DNA from: Pseudomonas sp.
Lineage (GTDB): Bacteria; Pseudomonadota; Gammaproteobacteria; Pseudomonadales; Pseudomonadaceae
DNA length: 64,000 nucleotides
Assembly (NCBI GenBank): GCA_030656145.1
Contig: JAUSOF010000031.1
Coordinates: 1 to 64,000 of the forward strand
Direction: 5' to 3'
Positions within the stretch are counted from its first letter, which is position 1. Every line of letters starts with the position of its first letter. The position numbers and the translations under genes are program-made. A model generated the notes under the pieces. It was not told the origin of the DNA, ran no database searches, and saw only the letters and a list, made by a program, of their open reading frames with translations. This document shows positions 24,581 to 32,404 of this stretch, one piece after another.

Positions 24581-25102
24581 TCAGTTCTTTATTACGCTCA
24601 GCAGCGGCATGCTGATCTGTTGCTGGCGGTTGAGCATGTTGAGTAGCAGGATCACCCGTTGCTCGCCGTCCATGGCGACGAAGATGGCGTCCAGCTCGGC
24701 AAAGCCGCCTTCGGTGATGCGTACGCTATCGCCTGCTTCTAGGGCCGGTCTAACCGGAGTCGCTTTACGTTGTTGCAGGCGCTCGATCAAGCGGTTGTCG
24801 AGCCGCAGTGGCGTGCCGCCGAAACCCACTACGCGAATGACCCCACGGGTCGAGCGCAGCGGTGCCCAGTTGGCATCGGCTGCCAGCTGAATGAATAGAT
24901 AACCGGGGAACAGCGATTCGACGATGATTTGCCGACAGCCACGCACAATCCGCTCGCAGCTATGCTGCGGGCGATAGCAGGTGTAACCCTGGCGCAGCAG
25001 GTTTTGTTCTGCGCGCTCATCCTGACGGGATTTGCAGTGCACGAGGTACCAGCCGGGGGCCGTACCGGTGATGCAGTGGGTTGTAGCGGTGCTTACATTC
25101 AT
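24581..25102 (-). CDS. rfaH: RfaH-like transcription antiterminator (NusG paralogue)
   Basis: From the ATG at 25102 this is a 173-residue protein. The NGN domain shows WYLVHCKSRQDERAEQNLLR, YTCYRPQ, RIVRGCRQIIVESLFPGYLF and RSTRGVIRVVGFGGTPLRL. The C-terminal KOW-like domain has FEAGDSVRITEG-type sequence (LEAGDSVRITEGGFAELDAI). RfaH binds ops in the non-template strand, suppresses pausing and Rho termination, and aids translation of long O-antigen operons. It is encoded in cis, immediately upstream of its ops targets. A TTG at 25117 is an alternative start. Confidence 0.92.
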   Translation of the reverse strand: MNVSTATTHCITGTAPGWYLVHCKSRQDERAEQNLLRQGYTCYRPQHSCERIVRGCRQIIVESLFPGYLFIQLAADANWAPLRSTRGVIRVVGFGGTPLRLDNRLIERLQQRKATPVRPALEAGDSVRITEGGFAELDAIFVAMDGEQRVILLLNMLNRQQQISMPLLSVIKN

Positions 25103-25390
25103 ATGGGTAACAAGCAAGTCGGCGCAGCATCTGCAGACCGACAGTTCACTCCTGGTTGCAGCCGGCCTGGTTGAGCCAGTTGCGAGGTTCGTTTCAGCCT
25201 AGCCAGCCGTTGGGCTGGGTAGGATGATTTTTGGGCCGTTGAGGCCACGTTTATGTGTGTTGTCAGGTGCCGGTTAGGAGGCGGCCTGCTGGGATCGATT
25301 GGAGTTCAGGATCGCCAGGCAGTAGCCGTTCTCGAAAATGCTCCCGGCATTTTTACTACCTCCCCCATCCATGGGGTCGCCTACGGCTTA

Positions 25391-25516
25391 CTGCATTTCC
25401 CACATCCATGTGGGTCACAAGCTGGCTCCTACAAAAGCAGAGATTTCCCACATCCATCTGGGCCACAAGCTGGCTTCTACAAAAGCGGGTATTTCTCGCC
25501 TCCATGTGGGTCACAG
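25391..25516. repeat. Three tandem repeats of about 45 bp between the MBL gene and rfaH
   Basis: The interval 25103-25532 has no gene I can support. It contains two good copies and one partial copy of a unit that begins TTTCCCACATCCATGTGGGT and ends with the REP-like CAAGCTGGCTCCTACAAAAG (near 25397, 25444 and 25494). The units carry a CCCACATCCATGTGGG inverted repeat that can form a small hairpin. They lie 3' of the MBL gene and upstream of rfaH. Confidence 0.65.
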
Positions 25517-25532
25517 TGGGATCACACGGTAA

Positions 25533-27062
25533 TCATTTGTTGGTGCCGCTGGGGATTATTAGTTCCAAGGGGCGTTGTTTGTCTTTGTAGAGCGCTTTGA
25601 GGCGCTCGCCGAATTCCTGTTTGGCGCCGGTTTCGCCGTGGACGATGCGCACCTGGCTGGGCCAGTGACGCATGCGGGTGACGAAGCCCAGCAAGCCTTT
25701 TTGATCCGCATGGGCTGAGTAGCCGCCTATGGTATTGATTTTGGCGCCAATTTTGTAGCGCTCCGCGTCCAAGTCGACATAACCACCACGCCCACCATAC
25801 ATCTGGATGGCGCGGCCCGGTGTGCCTTGCGCCTGGTAGCCGATGAAGAGTACGTCATGCCGAGGGTCGTGGAGCATGGCTTTCAGGTAATTGACAATTC
25901 GACCGCTGCTGCACATGCCGTTCCCGGCGATCACGATGGCCGGACGAGCGGTGGCGGTGAGGTGGCGCACCATGGCCAGGTGGGCCTGGTGGCTGTCGAC
26001 CGTGATCAGTTGCTCGAAGCCCAGCGGGTTGCGGCCCTGCTTGAGGCGCTGCAACGCTTCGTTGTCCCAGAAGGGCTTTAGCTCGCGGTAGACCTGGGTG
26101 AAGCGACTGGCCAGGGGGGAGTCGAGGATGATCGGGAGGGTTGGCCAGTTAATTTCGGATTGGCCGCTGTTATTGGCCTTAGGCTCTCCCCTCTCCCCAG
26201 TCGCTTTTCCTGAAGTGAGAGCGGGATTTACAGCGGCTTTATTGCCCTTGCTGGCGGCATCAAGCTTTTTGCTGTGGATGATGTCTTCGAGTTCGTAGAG
26301 CAATTCCTGGGTGCGGCCGATGCTGAAGGCAGGGATCAGTACGGTGCCGTTGTTGGCCAGGGCTTGTTCGATGACGCTTTCCAGGCGCTGGCGGCGAGTG
26401 CGGCGGTCTTCGTGCAGGCGGTCGCCGTAGGTGCTCTCGATTACCAGGATGTCGGCGCGATACGGTGGCTTGGGCGCTGGCAGCAAGGGCGCATGCGGCG
26501 CGCCGAGGTCACCGGAGAAGACGATGCGTTTCTTCTCGCCGGTCTCGGGGTAATGCAGGTCGATTTCTACATAGGCCGAACCGAGGATATGCCCGGCACG
26601 CTGCAGGCGGATGCGGCAGACCAGGCTTGCCGTGTCTTGCAGGGTGAACCAGGTTTTGTAAGGCAAGGCGATAATGCGCTGCTCAATCAGCTTGATATAG
26701 CGCTCGACCTGCTTCTGATCGCGACTGAAGCCGAGCTTGAAGGCATCTTCAAGCACGATGGGCAGCAGTTTTGCCGACGGTTCGCTGCACAGGATCGGCC
26801 CCTTGAAACCAGCGGCCAGCAGATAAGGAATACGCCCGACGTGATCGATATGCACGTGGGTGGCGACCAGCGCCTTGATCGTATCCAGGGGAAATTCGAT
26901 GGCCAGGCGATCGGCAGCAGACTTGCCTTCAGCCGAGGTCTCGGCGCCCTGGAACAAGCCACAGTCGATCAGCAGACTGTGCTGTGCGTCCATCAGCAGT
27001 TGATGGCAGGAGCCGGTGACGCCGTCTTTGGCGCCGTGGTGGAGGATGTCGGGGTAAGCCAT
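25533..27062 (-). CDS. MBL-fold/beta-CASP RNA-processing exonuclease
   Basis: The protein has 509 residues from the ATG at 27062, which has AAGGA upstream; further upstream residues are unlike the family. The metal site THVHIDHVGRIP is at about 68-79, followed by SGDLGAPHAPLLP, ESTYGDRLH, the beta-CASP segment with FSIGRTQELLYELE, AGNGMCSSGRIVNYL and GGYSAHADQ. Relatives (CPSF73/YSH1-like, RNase J-like) cut RNA. An insert around residues 260-310, rich in Lys, Gly, Asn and Ala (GKATGERGEPKANNSGQ), interrupts the beta-CASP region. It sits between a HEPN/MNT pair and rfaH. Any link to O-antigen mRNA processing is speculation. Confidence 0.88.
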   Translation of the reverse strand: MAYPDILHHGAKDGVTGSCHQLLMDAQHSLLIDCGLFQGAETSAEGKSAADRLAIEFPLDTIKALVATHVHIDHVGRIPYLLAAGFKGPILCSEPSAKLLPIVLEDAFKLGFSRDQKQVERYIKLIEQRIIALPYKTWFTLQDTASLVCRIRLQRAGHILGSAYVEIDLHYPETGEKKRIVFSGDLGAPHAPLLPAPKPPYRADILVIESTYGDRLHEDRRTRRQRLESVIEQALANNGTVLIPAFSIGRTQELLYELEDIIHSKKLDAASKGNKAAVNPALTSGKATGERGEPKANNSGQSEINWPTLPIILDSPLASRFTQVYRELKPFWDNEALQRLKQGRNPLGFEQLITVDSHQAHLAMVRHLTATARPAIVIAGNGMCSSGRIVNYLKAMLHDPRHDVLFIGYQAQGTPGRAIQMYGGRGGYVDLDAERYKIGAKINTIGGYSAHADQKGLLGFVTRMRHWPSQVRIVHGETGAKQEFGERLKALYKDKQRPLELIIPSGTNK

Positions 27063-27179
27063 GTGATCGATCCTTGTTAATCCTTTAACGATGGCCGGCA
27101 GGTGGAGCGTTGCCGGGGCGGTCCTTTGCTTGCGTTTGAAGCGTTGGTGCGCACGGCGCACCCTACGACCGGGACTTTC

Positions 27180-27500
27180 TCAGCTATCGCTTGCCGTGTA
27201 GAAAAGCTTGCCCACTCGATCGATGTGCTCGATCAGCGCCGGATTATCCAGCAAGTCATACAAGGAAAGATCGATTTTGTAGGGCAGCAATAGATCATCC
27301 AATTCCGTTTCGATTCGCAGCAGTTGCTGATAGGTCACATCACCCTTGAGCGTGAGGTCGATATCCGAACCCGGGCGGAAGTTACCCTTGGCTCGGGAGC
27401 CGTAGAGGATCGCTTGGCGGATACCGGGACAGCGATGAAACACCTGCTGAATGGCCTTGATGCTTGCCGCCGGCAGGCCGCTACCCTGCAACTCGCTCAT
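27180..27500 (-). CDS. Minimal nucleotidyltransferase (MNT-domain antitoxin)
   Basis: This 106-residue protein has the complete minimal nucleotidyltransferase motif ILYGSRAKGNFRPGSDIDLT (GS and D-x-D). Like other HI0073-type proteins it ends with YKIDLSLYDLLDNPALIEHI. It overlaps the HEPN gene by four bases (ATGA) and follows it, the reverse of the order in the other pair at 23378-24155. It should nucleotidylate or otherwise neutralise the HEPN partner. Confidence 0.85.
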   Translation of the reverse strand: MSELQGSGLPAASIKAIQQVFHRCPGIRQAILYGSRAKGNFRPGSDIDLTLKGDVTYQQLLRIETELDDLLLPYKIDLSLYDLLDNPALIEHIDRVGKLFYTASDS

Positions 27501-27919
27501 GATTCTTTTGCCGCACGATCGAGTAGCGTCAGCTCCAGCGCCTTCAACAATGGATGATGACGCTGCTGGATATTTAGCAATATGGCCTCGGCCGTCTCTT
27601 CGTTATAGGTATACGATGTGCGATTACGGTCTACCAGCATGTCCATCCAACCCTGTCCATCGGCCAGCAAGCCCTTGCTGAACCCTTCGCGGATTGTATC
27701 CCTGGAGCCAACGATGCCCGGGATACCTTGCCAGACCAGGTAATCCTTGAGGCTGTTCCAGCCAAGCTCGTAGGTGTACTCGAAGGCCTGGATAACGCCC
27801 TGCTTTTCCAATTTCGACAGGCTACGCGCCTGCATCAGAGCCATGGCTTCGTCTAGTTGAGCCTGCGCCTTGCTGAAATTTTGCAAGCGCTGTAGCCAGC
27901 GGATGTCTTCGTTGTTCAT
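27497..27919 (-). CDS. HEPN protein, HI0074 family (nucleotidyltransferase substrate-binding)
   Basis: This 140-residue helical protein has the HI0074-family features QAFEYTYELGWNSLKDYL, SRDTIREGF and DRNRTSYTYNEETA. In that last motif, family members usually read R-N-x-T-x-H-T-Y, the HEPN R-x4-H-x-Y active site. Here the codon for the His position is TAT (Tyr), so the catalytic His is missing. The protein may therefore be an inactive toxin. It is followed by its MNT partner and lies between wzz and the MBL gene. Confidence 0.85.
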   Translation of the reverse strand: MNNEDIRWLQRLQNFSKAQAQLDEAMALMQARSLSKLEKQGVIQAFEYTYELGWNSLKDYLVWQGIPGIVGSRDTIREGFSKGLLADGQGWMDMLVDRNRTSYTYNEETAEAILLNIQQRHHPLLKALELTLLDRAAKES

Positions 27920-28007
27920 GCGGCGCCTTTACTCTCAGCCTGCTCGTTGCAGTTTACGTTCGTTACAGGCCGGCAGGCCTGTGAAATACGCCTGACCGAG
28001 ACAACAT

Positions 28008-28745
28008 TTATAAGGCCTTGGCGGCGCGTTTTCTCAGCATCAGGCGAATCAGCGCGATAAAGACGCCGAGCATGCCGCCCAGCACCACGCCCAACGCCAC
28101 GATCAGGGGCTTTTTCGGCTTGATGGGGTCTAAATTTACTGCTGGACTTTGCTCGACACGATAGAGCACGCCAGGTTGTATCGTATGGTTCAGGTTGAGC
28201 GCTTTGAAATAATCATTTAATTGCGCAGCAGATACCTTCGAAACATAAGCCATGAACCCGTCGAGATATTGCTTGGCCCCAGCTGCCGACATTGAGCTCA
28301 CTGAAATACTAACTGATTCAAAAAGCTCCGGATTCGAAGGTACCGGGCCACGGTGTCTTTTCACTTCAACTAAATAATCGAGCGGATTACCCAGGCTATC
28401 ATCGAACTCATTACGAATAGCGGCTGACTCAAAATTCTTTACCACAACAGCAAGCGCATCATGCGCAAGGTTAATACCTATTGAAATAGCCGACGTAATG
28501 CCTTCTGGCGGCCCAACTTTCACTTCGTTTGCAATTAAACCGAATGCATTTATGGGCGCTGGCGAAAGCACAGCCGTTGTGGAGTACACAGGCTTACTCG
28601 TGAATGCGTATACCAGGGCAGATAACGCAACCACTGATGTGACAATCACAATCAGCCATCTCTGAGCCCACAAATTTTGAAGCAGCTCTACGAGATCAAT
28701 CTCATCGTCATTGTTGGCTTGGCGCTGGTACGTTTGCTCAGTCAC
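28008..28745 (-). CDS. wzz: O-antigen chain-length determinant, unusually short Wzz
   Basis: This polysaccharide co-polymerase of about 245 residues has two membrane segments: residues about 32-52 (WLIVIVTSVVALSALVYAFT) and near the C-terminus (PLIVALGVVLGGMLGVFIALI), the latter preceded by the proline-rich NLDPIKPKKP motif. The usual Wzz has about 320-430 residues with a long periplasmic coiled coil. Here the chain passes from AQLNDYFKALNLNHTIQPG straight to VLYRVEQSPAVNLDPIKPKK, so roughly 80-150 residues are missing. It is placed next to ihfB as in P. aeruginosa. The GTG at 28745 has GGA upstream; a TTG at 28766 is the alternative. Confidence 0.85.
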   Translation of the reverse strand: MTEQTYQRQANNDDEIDLVELLQNLWAQRWLIVIVTSVVALSALVYAFTSKPVYSTTAVLSPAPINAFGLIANEVKVGPPEGITSAISIGINLAHDALAVVVKNFESAAIRNEFDDSLGNPLDYLVEVKRHRGPVPSNPELFESVSISVSSMSAAGAKQYLDGFMAYVSKVSAAQLNDYFKALNLNHTIQPGVLYRVEQSPAVNLDPIKPKKPLIVALGVVLGGMLGVFIALIRLMLRKRAAKAL

Positions 28746-29476
28746 TGTAGATCCATCTTTTGTCAAAAAATCGGTTATTCAAACCGTAATGCCACTCGCA
28801 TGCAGAGCGACCTAATAGGCCGTGCATTCTGCCAGCATCGTCATCCAATACAAGCCCTTGCCGACCAGTCGATTGATTCAATTGCGGTGCGGGCTGCGTT
28901 GATGCAATCACGGATTTAGGCGTGTGTCTTGAGAGGATTAATTCTCATTACTGACCGCCTCGTCAGACCCTTTAAAAACAGACTGGCACCTTGCCACACC
29001 CTACTGGCGATTCCCATTGCAAGCCTCGGTAATTCCCACTCATTGGTATAACCCTGCCTGCGCGTGATTCGGCGATTTGGTGCTTTGGCAGGAGCGGTGA
29101 CGAGCCTTGGTAGGAGCGGGCTTGCCCGCGATTGGGTATTGGCTGGGCAGGCGGTTTACGGGCAATTGCTACAGCTGCGGCGGCGACCTTTAGGGCGGGC
29201 CAATGGTGCGGGTCACTTCGTGCAAACCGCGCGCACAGCCCAAGCATCGGGTAACCAGCCACCATGGCCTGCCGCGCTTTTGTAGGAGGGGACTTGTCCG
29301 CGATCGCGGTGTTGGCCGGGCAGGCTATTCGCGGGCAAGACAAATCGCTGCCCAGCAGAGCCTAGAAGAGCAGTGGCGATCTAGCTGGCATGAAGTGCAC
29401 TGCGGATGGCCTCGTGTCGAGGCTTGGTACTTTTACACCGACACGACGCGATCATGCCGGGTTTAACCGTGCTGCC
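28746..29476. other. Gene-free interval between wzz and ihfB with REP sequences
   Basis: I see no gene in these 730 bases. Two REP-type cores lie at 29109-29131 (GGTAGGAGCGGGCTTGCCCG) and 29280-29303 (TGTAGGAGGGGACTTGTCCG), each followed by further short palindromic pieces such as TTCGCGGGCAAGAC near 29330. The wzz promoter should lie in 28750-28960, but no clear -35/-10 pair stands out. Confidence 0.5.
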
Positions 29477-29761
29477 CTACTCGTCTTCATTGACCCGGTC
29501 ACGCAGCTCTTTGCCCGGCTTGAAGTGCGGGACAAATTTGCCATCGAGGCGGACTGAATCACCGGTTTTCGGGTTGCGGCCAACACGCGGCGCGCGGTAG
29601 TGCAGAGAAAAACTGCCGAAGCCGCGGATTTCGATACGGTCACCCGTAGCCAACGCCTGGGACATTTGTTCCAGCATGGTTTTTATGGCCAGCTCGACAT
29701 CTTTGTTTGAGAGCTGCCCCTGATGGGTAACGATCCTTTCGATCAACTCCGACTTGGTCAT
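29477..29761 (-). CDS. ihfB: Integration host factor beta subunit
   Basis: This 94-residue protein matches IhfB (HimD): it starts [20 protein letters not shown], has [17 protein letters not shown] and the DNA-bending arm [15 protein letters not shown] with the intercalating proline, then ends [16 protein letters not shown] bends DNA in recombination, replication and sigma-54 transcription. Its place beside wzz marks the upstream boundary of the O-antigen locus, as himD does in P. aeruginosa. AAGGGA lies ahead of the ATG. Confidence 0.97.
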   Translation of the reverse strand: MTKSELIERIVTHQGQLSNKDVELAIKTMLEQMSQALATGDRIEIRGFGSFSLHYRAPRVGRNPKTGDSVRLDGKFVPHFKPGKELRDRVNEDE

Positions 29762-29918
29762 GTTTTTCCCTTCTTTTTCAAGCAGCTAGGTCACTCGATA
29801 GAACGTTTTTAGCACGCTGATCAGCATTTGAACAGCCCGAAAACTGCTGGAAGGGTTTGTTGGCGTTGCGCTTACGAAATTTTGCTGTGGCCGCAATCGT
29901 GCAATAGGTGGGTGTTCA

Positions 29919-30044
29919 TCAACACAACCCGAGGCCTAGCTGCATGAAGGCCAACCCACCCTGCCCCCACCCCCACCAAGCCAAGGCCAGCAGCAGAGTG
30001 ACCACCATGAGCAGTGCGCTGCTCAACCAATATTCGGTATTCAT
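29919..30044 (-). CDS. Small hydrophobic peptide coupled to an MFS transporter gene
   Basis: This frame encodes 41 residues, starting MNTEYWLSSALLMVVTLLLA and continuing with a Trp/Gly-rich segment. It holds one clear membrane-spanning segment (residues 8-27). The ATG overlaps the stop of the MFS gene (ATGA), which argues for real translation. I do not recognise a family. It might be a small regulator or partner of the transporter. Confidence 0.45.
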   Translation of the reverse strand: MNTEYWLSSALLMVVTLLLALAWWGWGQGGLAFMQLGLGLC

Positions 30045-31243
30045 GCTCGGACTCCCACACCTTGCAGACGCGCTACCGGCTGCTCGCGCACCGGCCAGTT
30101 CAGGCCCGCGGCAAGCAGGCTGAGGAGGATTGCGATCATCCAGACCAGATCATAGCTGCCAGTACGGTCGTACAGATAACCGCCCAGCCAGCCACCGAGG
30201 AACGCGCCGATCTGATGAAAGAGAAAAACGATACCACCGAGCATCGACAGGTTGCGCACGCCAAACATGGTCGCCACGGTGCCGTTGGTCAACGGCACCG
30301 TGGACAACCAGAGCAAGCCCATGGCAATGCCAAAGGCGTAGGCGCTCCAGGTGGTCAGCGGGGTCAGAATGAAGGCAGTAATCACCACCGCACGCGCCAA
30401 ATAAAGGGCCGTCAGCAGGCGCGGCTTGGACATGCGCCCACCGAGCCAGCCGGCAGTGTAGGTGCCGAACACGTTGAACAGGCCGACCAGGGCCAATACC
30501 GTGGTGCCGACCAGCGCCGGCAGATGCTGATCAACCAGATACGCCGGCAGGTGTACGCCAATGAATACCACCTGAAAGCCGCACACGAAAAACCCCAAGC
30601 CCAGCAACCAGAAGCCAGGGTGTACGCAAGCCTCACGCAGCGCCTCGCGCAGGGTTTGCTCGTGACCCAGAACCGGTAACGGTGTGTCCTTGACCATCGC
30701 AGCCAGAGGCACGATCAAGGCTACCAGCAAGCCGAGCGCGAGCAACGCCGTGGACCAGCCGAGCCAGCTGATCAAGCCCAACGTGCCGGGCAGCATGGCG
30801 AACTGGCCGAGCGAGCCGGCCGCCGCTGCGATACCCATGGCCATGCTGCGCTGCTCCACCGGAACGGCACGCCCGACCACACCGAGGATCACCGAAAACG
30901 AGGTGCCGGACAGGCCGATGCCAATCAGCAAACCGGCACTCAGCGACAGCGTCCAGGCCGAGTCGGCCAGGCCCATGCAGAGCAAACCGACCGCATAGAA
31001 AATGCCGCCAACGATCACCGTACGCTGCGCGCCGAAGCGATCGGCCAAGGCGCCGGTGAACGGCTGGGTCAGCCCCCAGATCAGGTTCTGCAAGGCGATG
31101 GCGAAGGCAAACACCTCGCGCCCCCAGCCGAACTCGTTACTCATGGGCGGCAGGAACAAGCCGAAGCCATGACGAATCCCCAAAGACAGGGCCAGGATCA
31201 ACGACCCGCCCAGCAGAATCCACACTGTTGCCCGCGCTTTCAT
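30041..31243 (-). CDS. Major facilitator superfamily transporter
   Basis: This protein has 400 residues from the ATG at 31243 and twelve hydrophobic segments. The MFS loop 2-3 motif is ALADRFGAQRTVIVGG (about residue 65-80). The start resembles oxalate/formate-antiporter-like (OFA) or monocarboxylate-type MFS proteins (RHGFGLFLPPMSNEFGWGRE). The substrate cannot be told from sequence. A 41-residue membrane peptide is coupled to its stop. No operon partner indicates function. Confidence 0.85.
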   Translation of the reverse strand: MKARATVWILLGGSLILALSLGIRHGFGLFLPPMSNEFGWGREVFAFAIALQNLIWGLTQPFTGALADRFGAQRTVIVGGIFYAVGLLCMGLADSAWTLSLSAGLLIGIGLSGTSFSVILGVVGRAVPVEQRSMAMGIAAAAGSLGQFAMLPGTLGLISWLGWSTALLALGLLVALIVPLAAMVKDTPLPVLGHEQTLREALREACVHPGFWLLGLGFFVCGFQVVFIGVHLPAYLVDQHLPALVGTTVLALVGLFNVFGTYTAGWLGGRMSKPRLLTALYLARAVVITAFILTPLTTWSAYAFGIAMGLLWLSTVPLTNGTVATMFGVRNLSMLGGIVFLFHQIGAFLGGWLGGYLYDRTGSYDLVWMIAILLSLLAAGLNWPVREQPVARLQGVGVRA

Positions 31244-31441
31244 TCCCTGCACTCTCTTTCCAGGCCTCGACAGCAACTCAGGCGTTCGCAAACAGTGACA
31301 TCGCGCCCAAGAGCTCACGCCTGCCTATTCGAACCAGATCGACAAGAAAACTCCCTGCCATTTGACCAGCGCCCGACTCCCGTAACAAACCGACCCGATG
31401 CATCTGTCGGAAAAATTATGCCGCGCAGGATGCGCCACCCG

Positions 31442-32404
31442 GAACCCACCTGGCAATCAGACCATTGCACAGCAACCGGGACAACATCATGCGTTGTTTG
31501 CGCGAGACCGCCACCAACTTGTAGGAGCGGCCCATGGCCGCGAACAGGATCGTGAGTCGGCACACATTTGTTCGCGGGTGGGTATTTTGAATCGTGGTGG
31601 ATTCATTCGCGGGCATGGCCCGCTCCTACGGGTGCGGTGGTGTGGCCGGGGGGCTGGCGGTTAGCGTTTGCGACACAGCGTCAGGCCGTCGCCGAGCGGT
31701 AGCAGCGACAGGTCGAGACGCGGATCATCTTTCAGGGCCCGGTTGAGCGTTTGAATGGCGCGGGTGTCGGGGCTGTCGGAATGTTGTTCCAGCACGCGAC
31801 CGCTCCACAGGGTGTTGTCGAACAGAATCAGGCCGCCCTGGCGGACCAGGCGCAGGGCATGCTCCAGATAGGTCGGGTAGTTGGCTTTGTCGGCGTCGAT
31901 GAAGATCAGGTCGAAACTGCCCGCCTGCCCTGCCCGCTCAAGCGCGCCCAGGGTTTCCAGGGCCGGCGCCAGACGCTGCTCGATGCGTTCGCTAAGGCCG
32001 GCTTCGCGCCAGTAGCGCTCGGCGATGGCATTGTAGTCGCCGGGGATGTCGCAGCAGATCATGCGCCCGTCTTCGCCCATGGCCTGGGCCATGCAGATGG
32101 CGCTATAGCCGGTGAAGGTGCCGACTTCGAGAATCCGCCGCGCACCGGTCAATTGCACCAGCAGCGCCATGAACTGGCCTTGCTCGGGGGCGATTTGCCA
32201 GCGCGCATTGAGCAGTTGCGCCGTCTCGTCACGCAAGCGCTTGAGCAGCGGCGTTTCCCGCAGGGAGACGTCAAGCAGGTAATGGTAAAGAGTGTCGTCG
32301 AGCGTGAGGGTGCGGTTGGTCATGGGGTTCTCCATGGATTAACACAGATCAACGCGCTGCTTGCGTCGAACCGCAGCCAAGCAGAATGGCACGTGCCACG
32401 TAGG
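31442..32404. repeat. First unit of a tandem duplication of about 1 kb
   Basis: This unit begins at GAACCCACCTGGCAATCAGA and runs through a REP pair (31520-31547 and 31606-31630) and the first O-methyltransferase gene to GCCACGTAGG. It is repeated directly after itself (32405-33391). The genes are offset by 987 bases and the unit starts by 963, so small indels have accumulated in the intergenic part. The interval 31244-31660 holds only this repeat material. Confidence 0.85.
31661..32323 (-). CDS. Class I SAM-dependent O-methyltransferase, copy 1
   Basis: This 220-residue enzyme is of the caffeoyl-CoA/catechol O-methyltransferase type. The SAM motif is ILEVGTFTGYSAICMAQAMG (about residues 65-84), followed by ICCDIPGDYNAIAERYW, the metal-binding FDLIFIDADKANYPTYLEHA and LILFDNTLWSGRVL. 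The ATG at 32323 has GGAG eight bases upstream, itself inside the alternative ATG at 32335. Its substrate is unknown. The second copy at 32648-33310 differs in about ten residues. Confidence 0.88.
   Translation of the reverse strand: MTNRTLTLDDTLYHYLLDVSLRETPLLKRLRDETAQLLNARWQIAPEQGQFMALLVQLTGARRILEVGTFTGYSAICMAQAMGEDGRMICCDIPGDYNAIAERYWREAGLSERIEQRLAPALETLGALERAGQAGSFDLIFIDADKANYPTYLEHALRLVRQGGLILFDNTLWSGRVLEQHSDSPDTRAIQTLNRALKDDPRLDLSLLPLGDGLTLCRKR

Noticed and set aside
25391..25516. CRISPR-like array
   Set aside because: There are only three degenerate units with no unique spacers and no cas genes. The units contain REP-type sequence.
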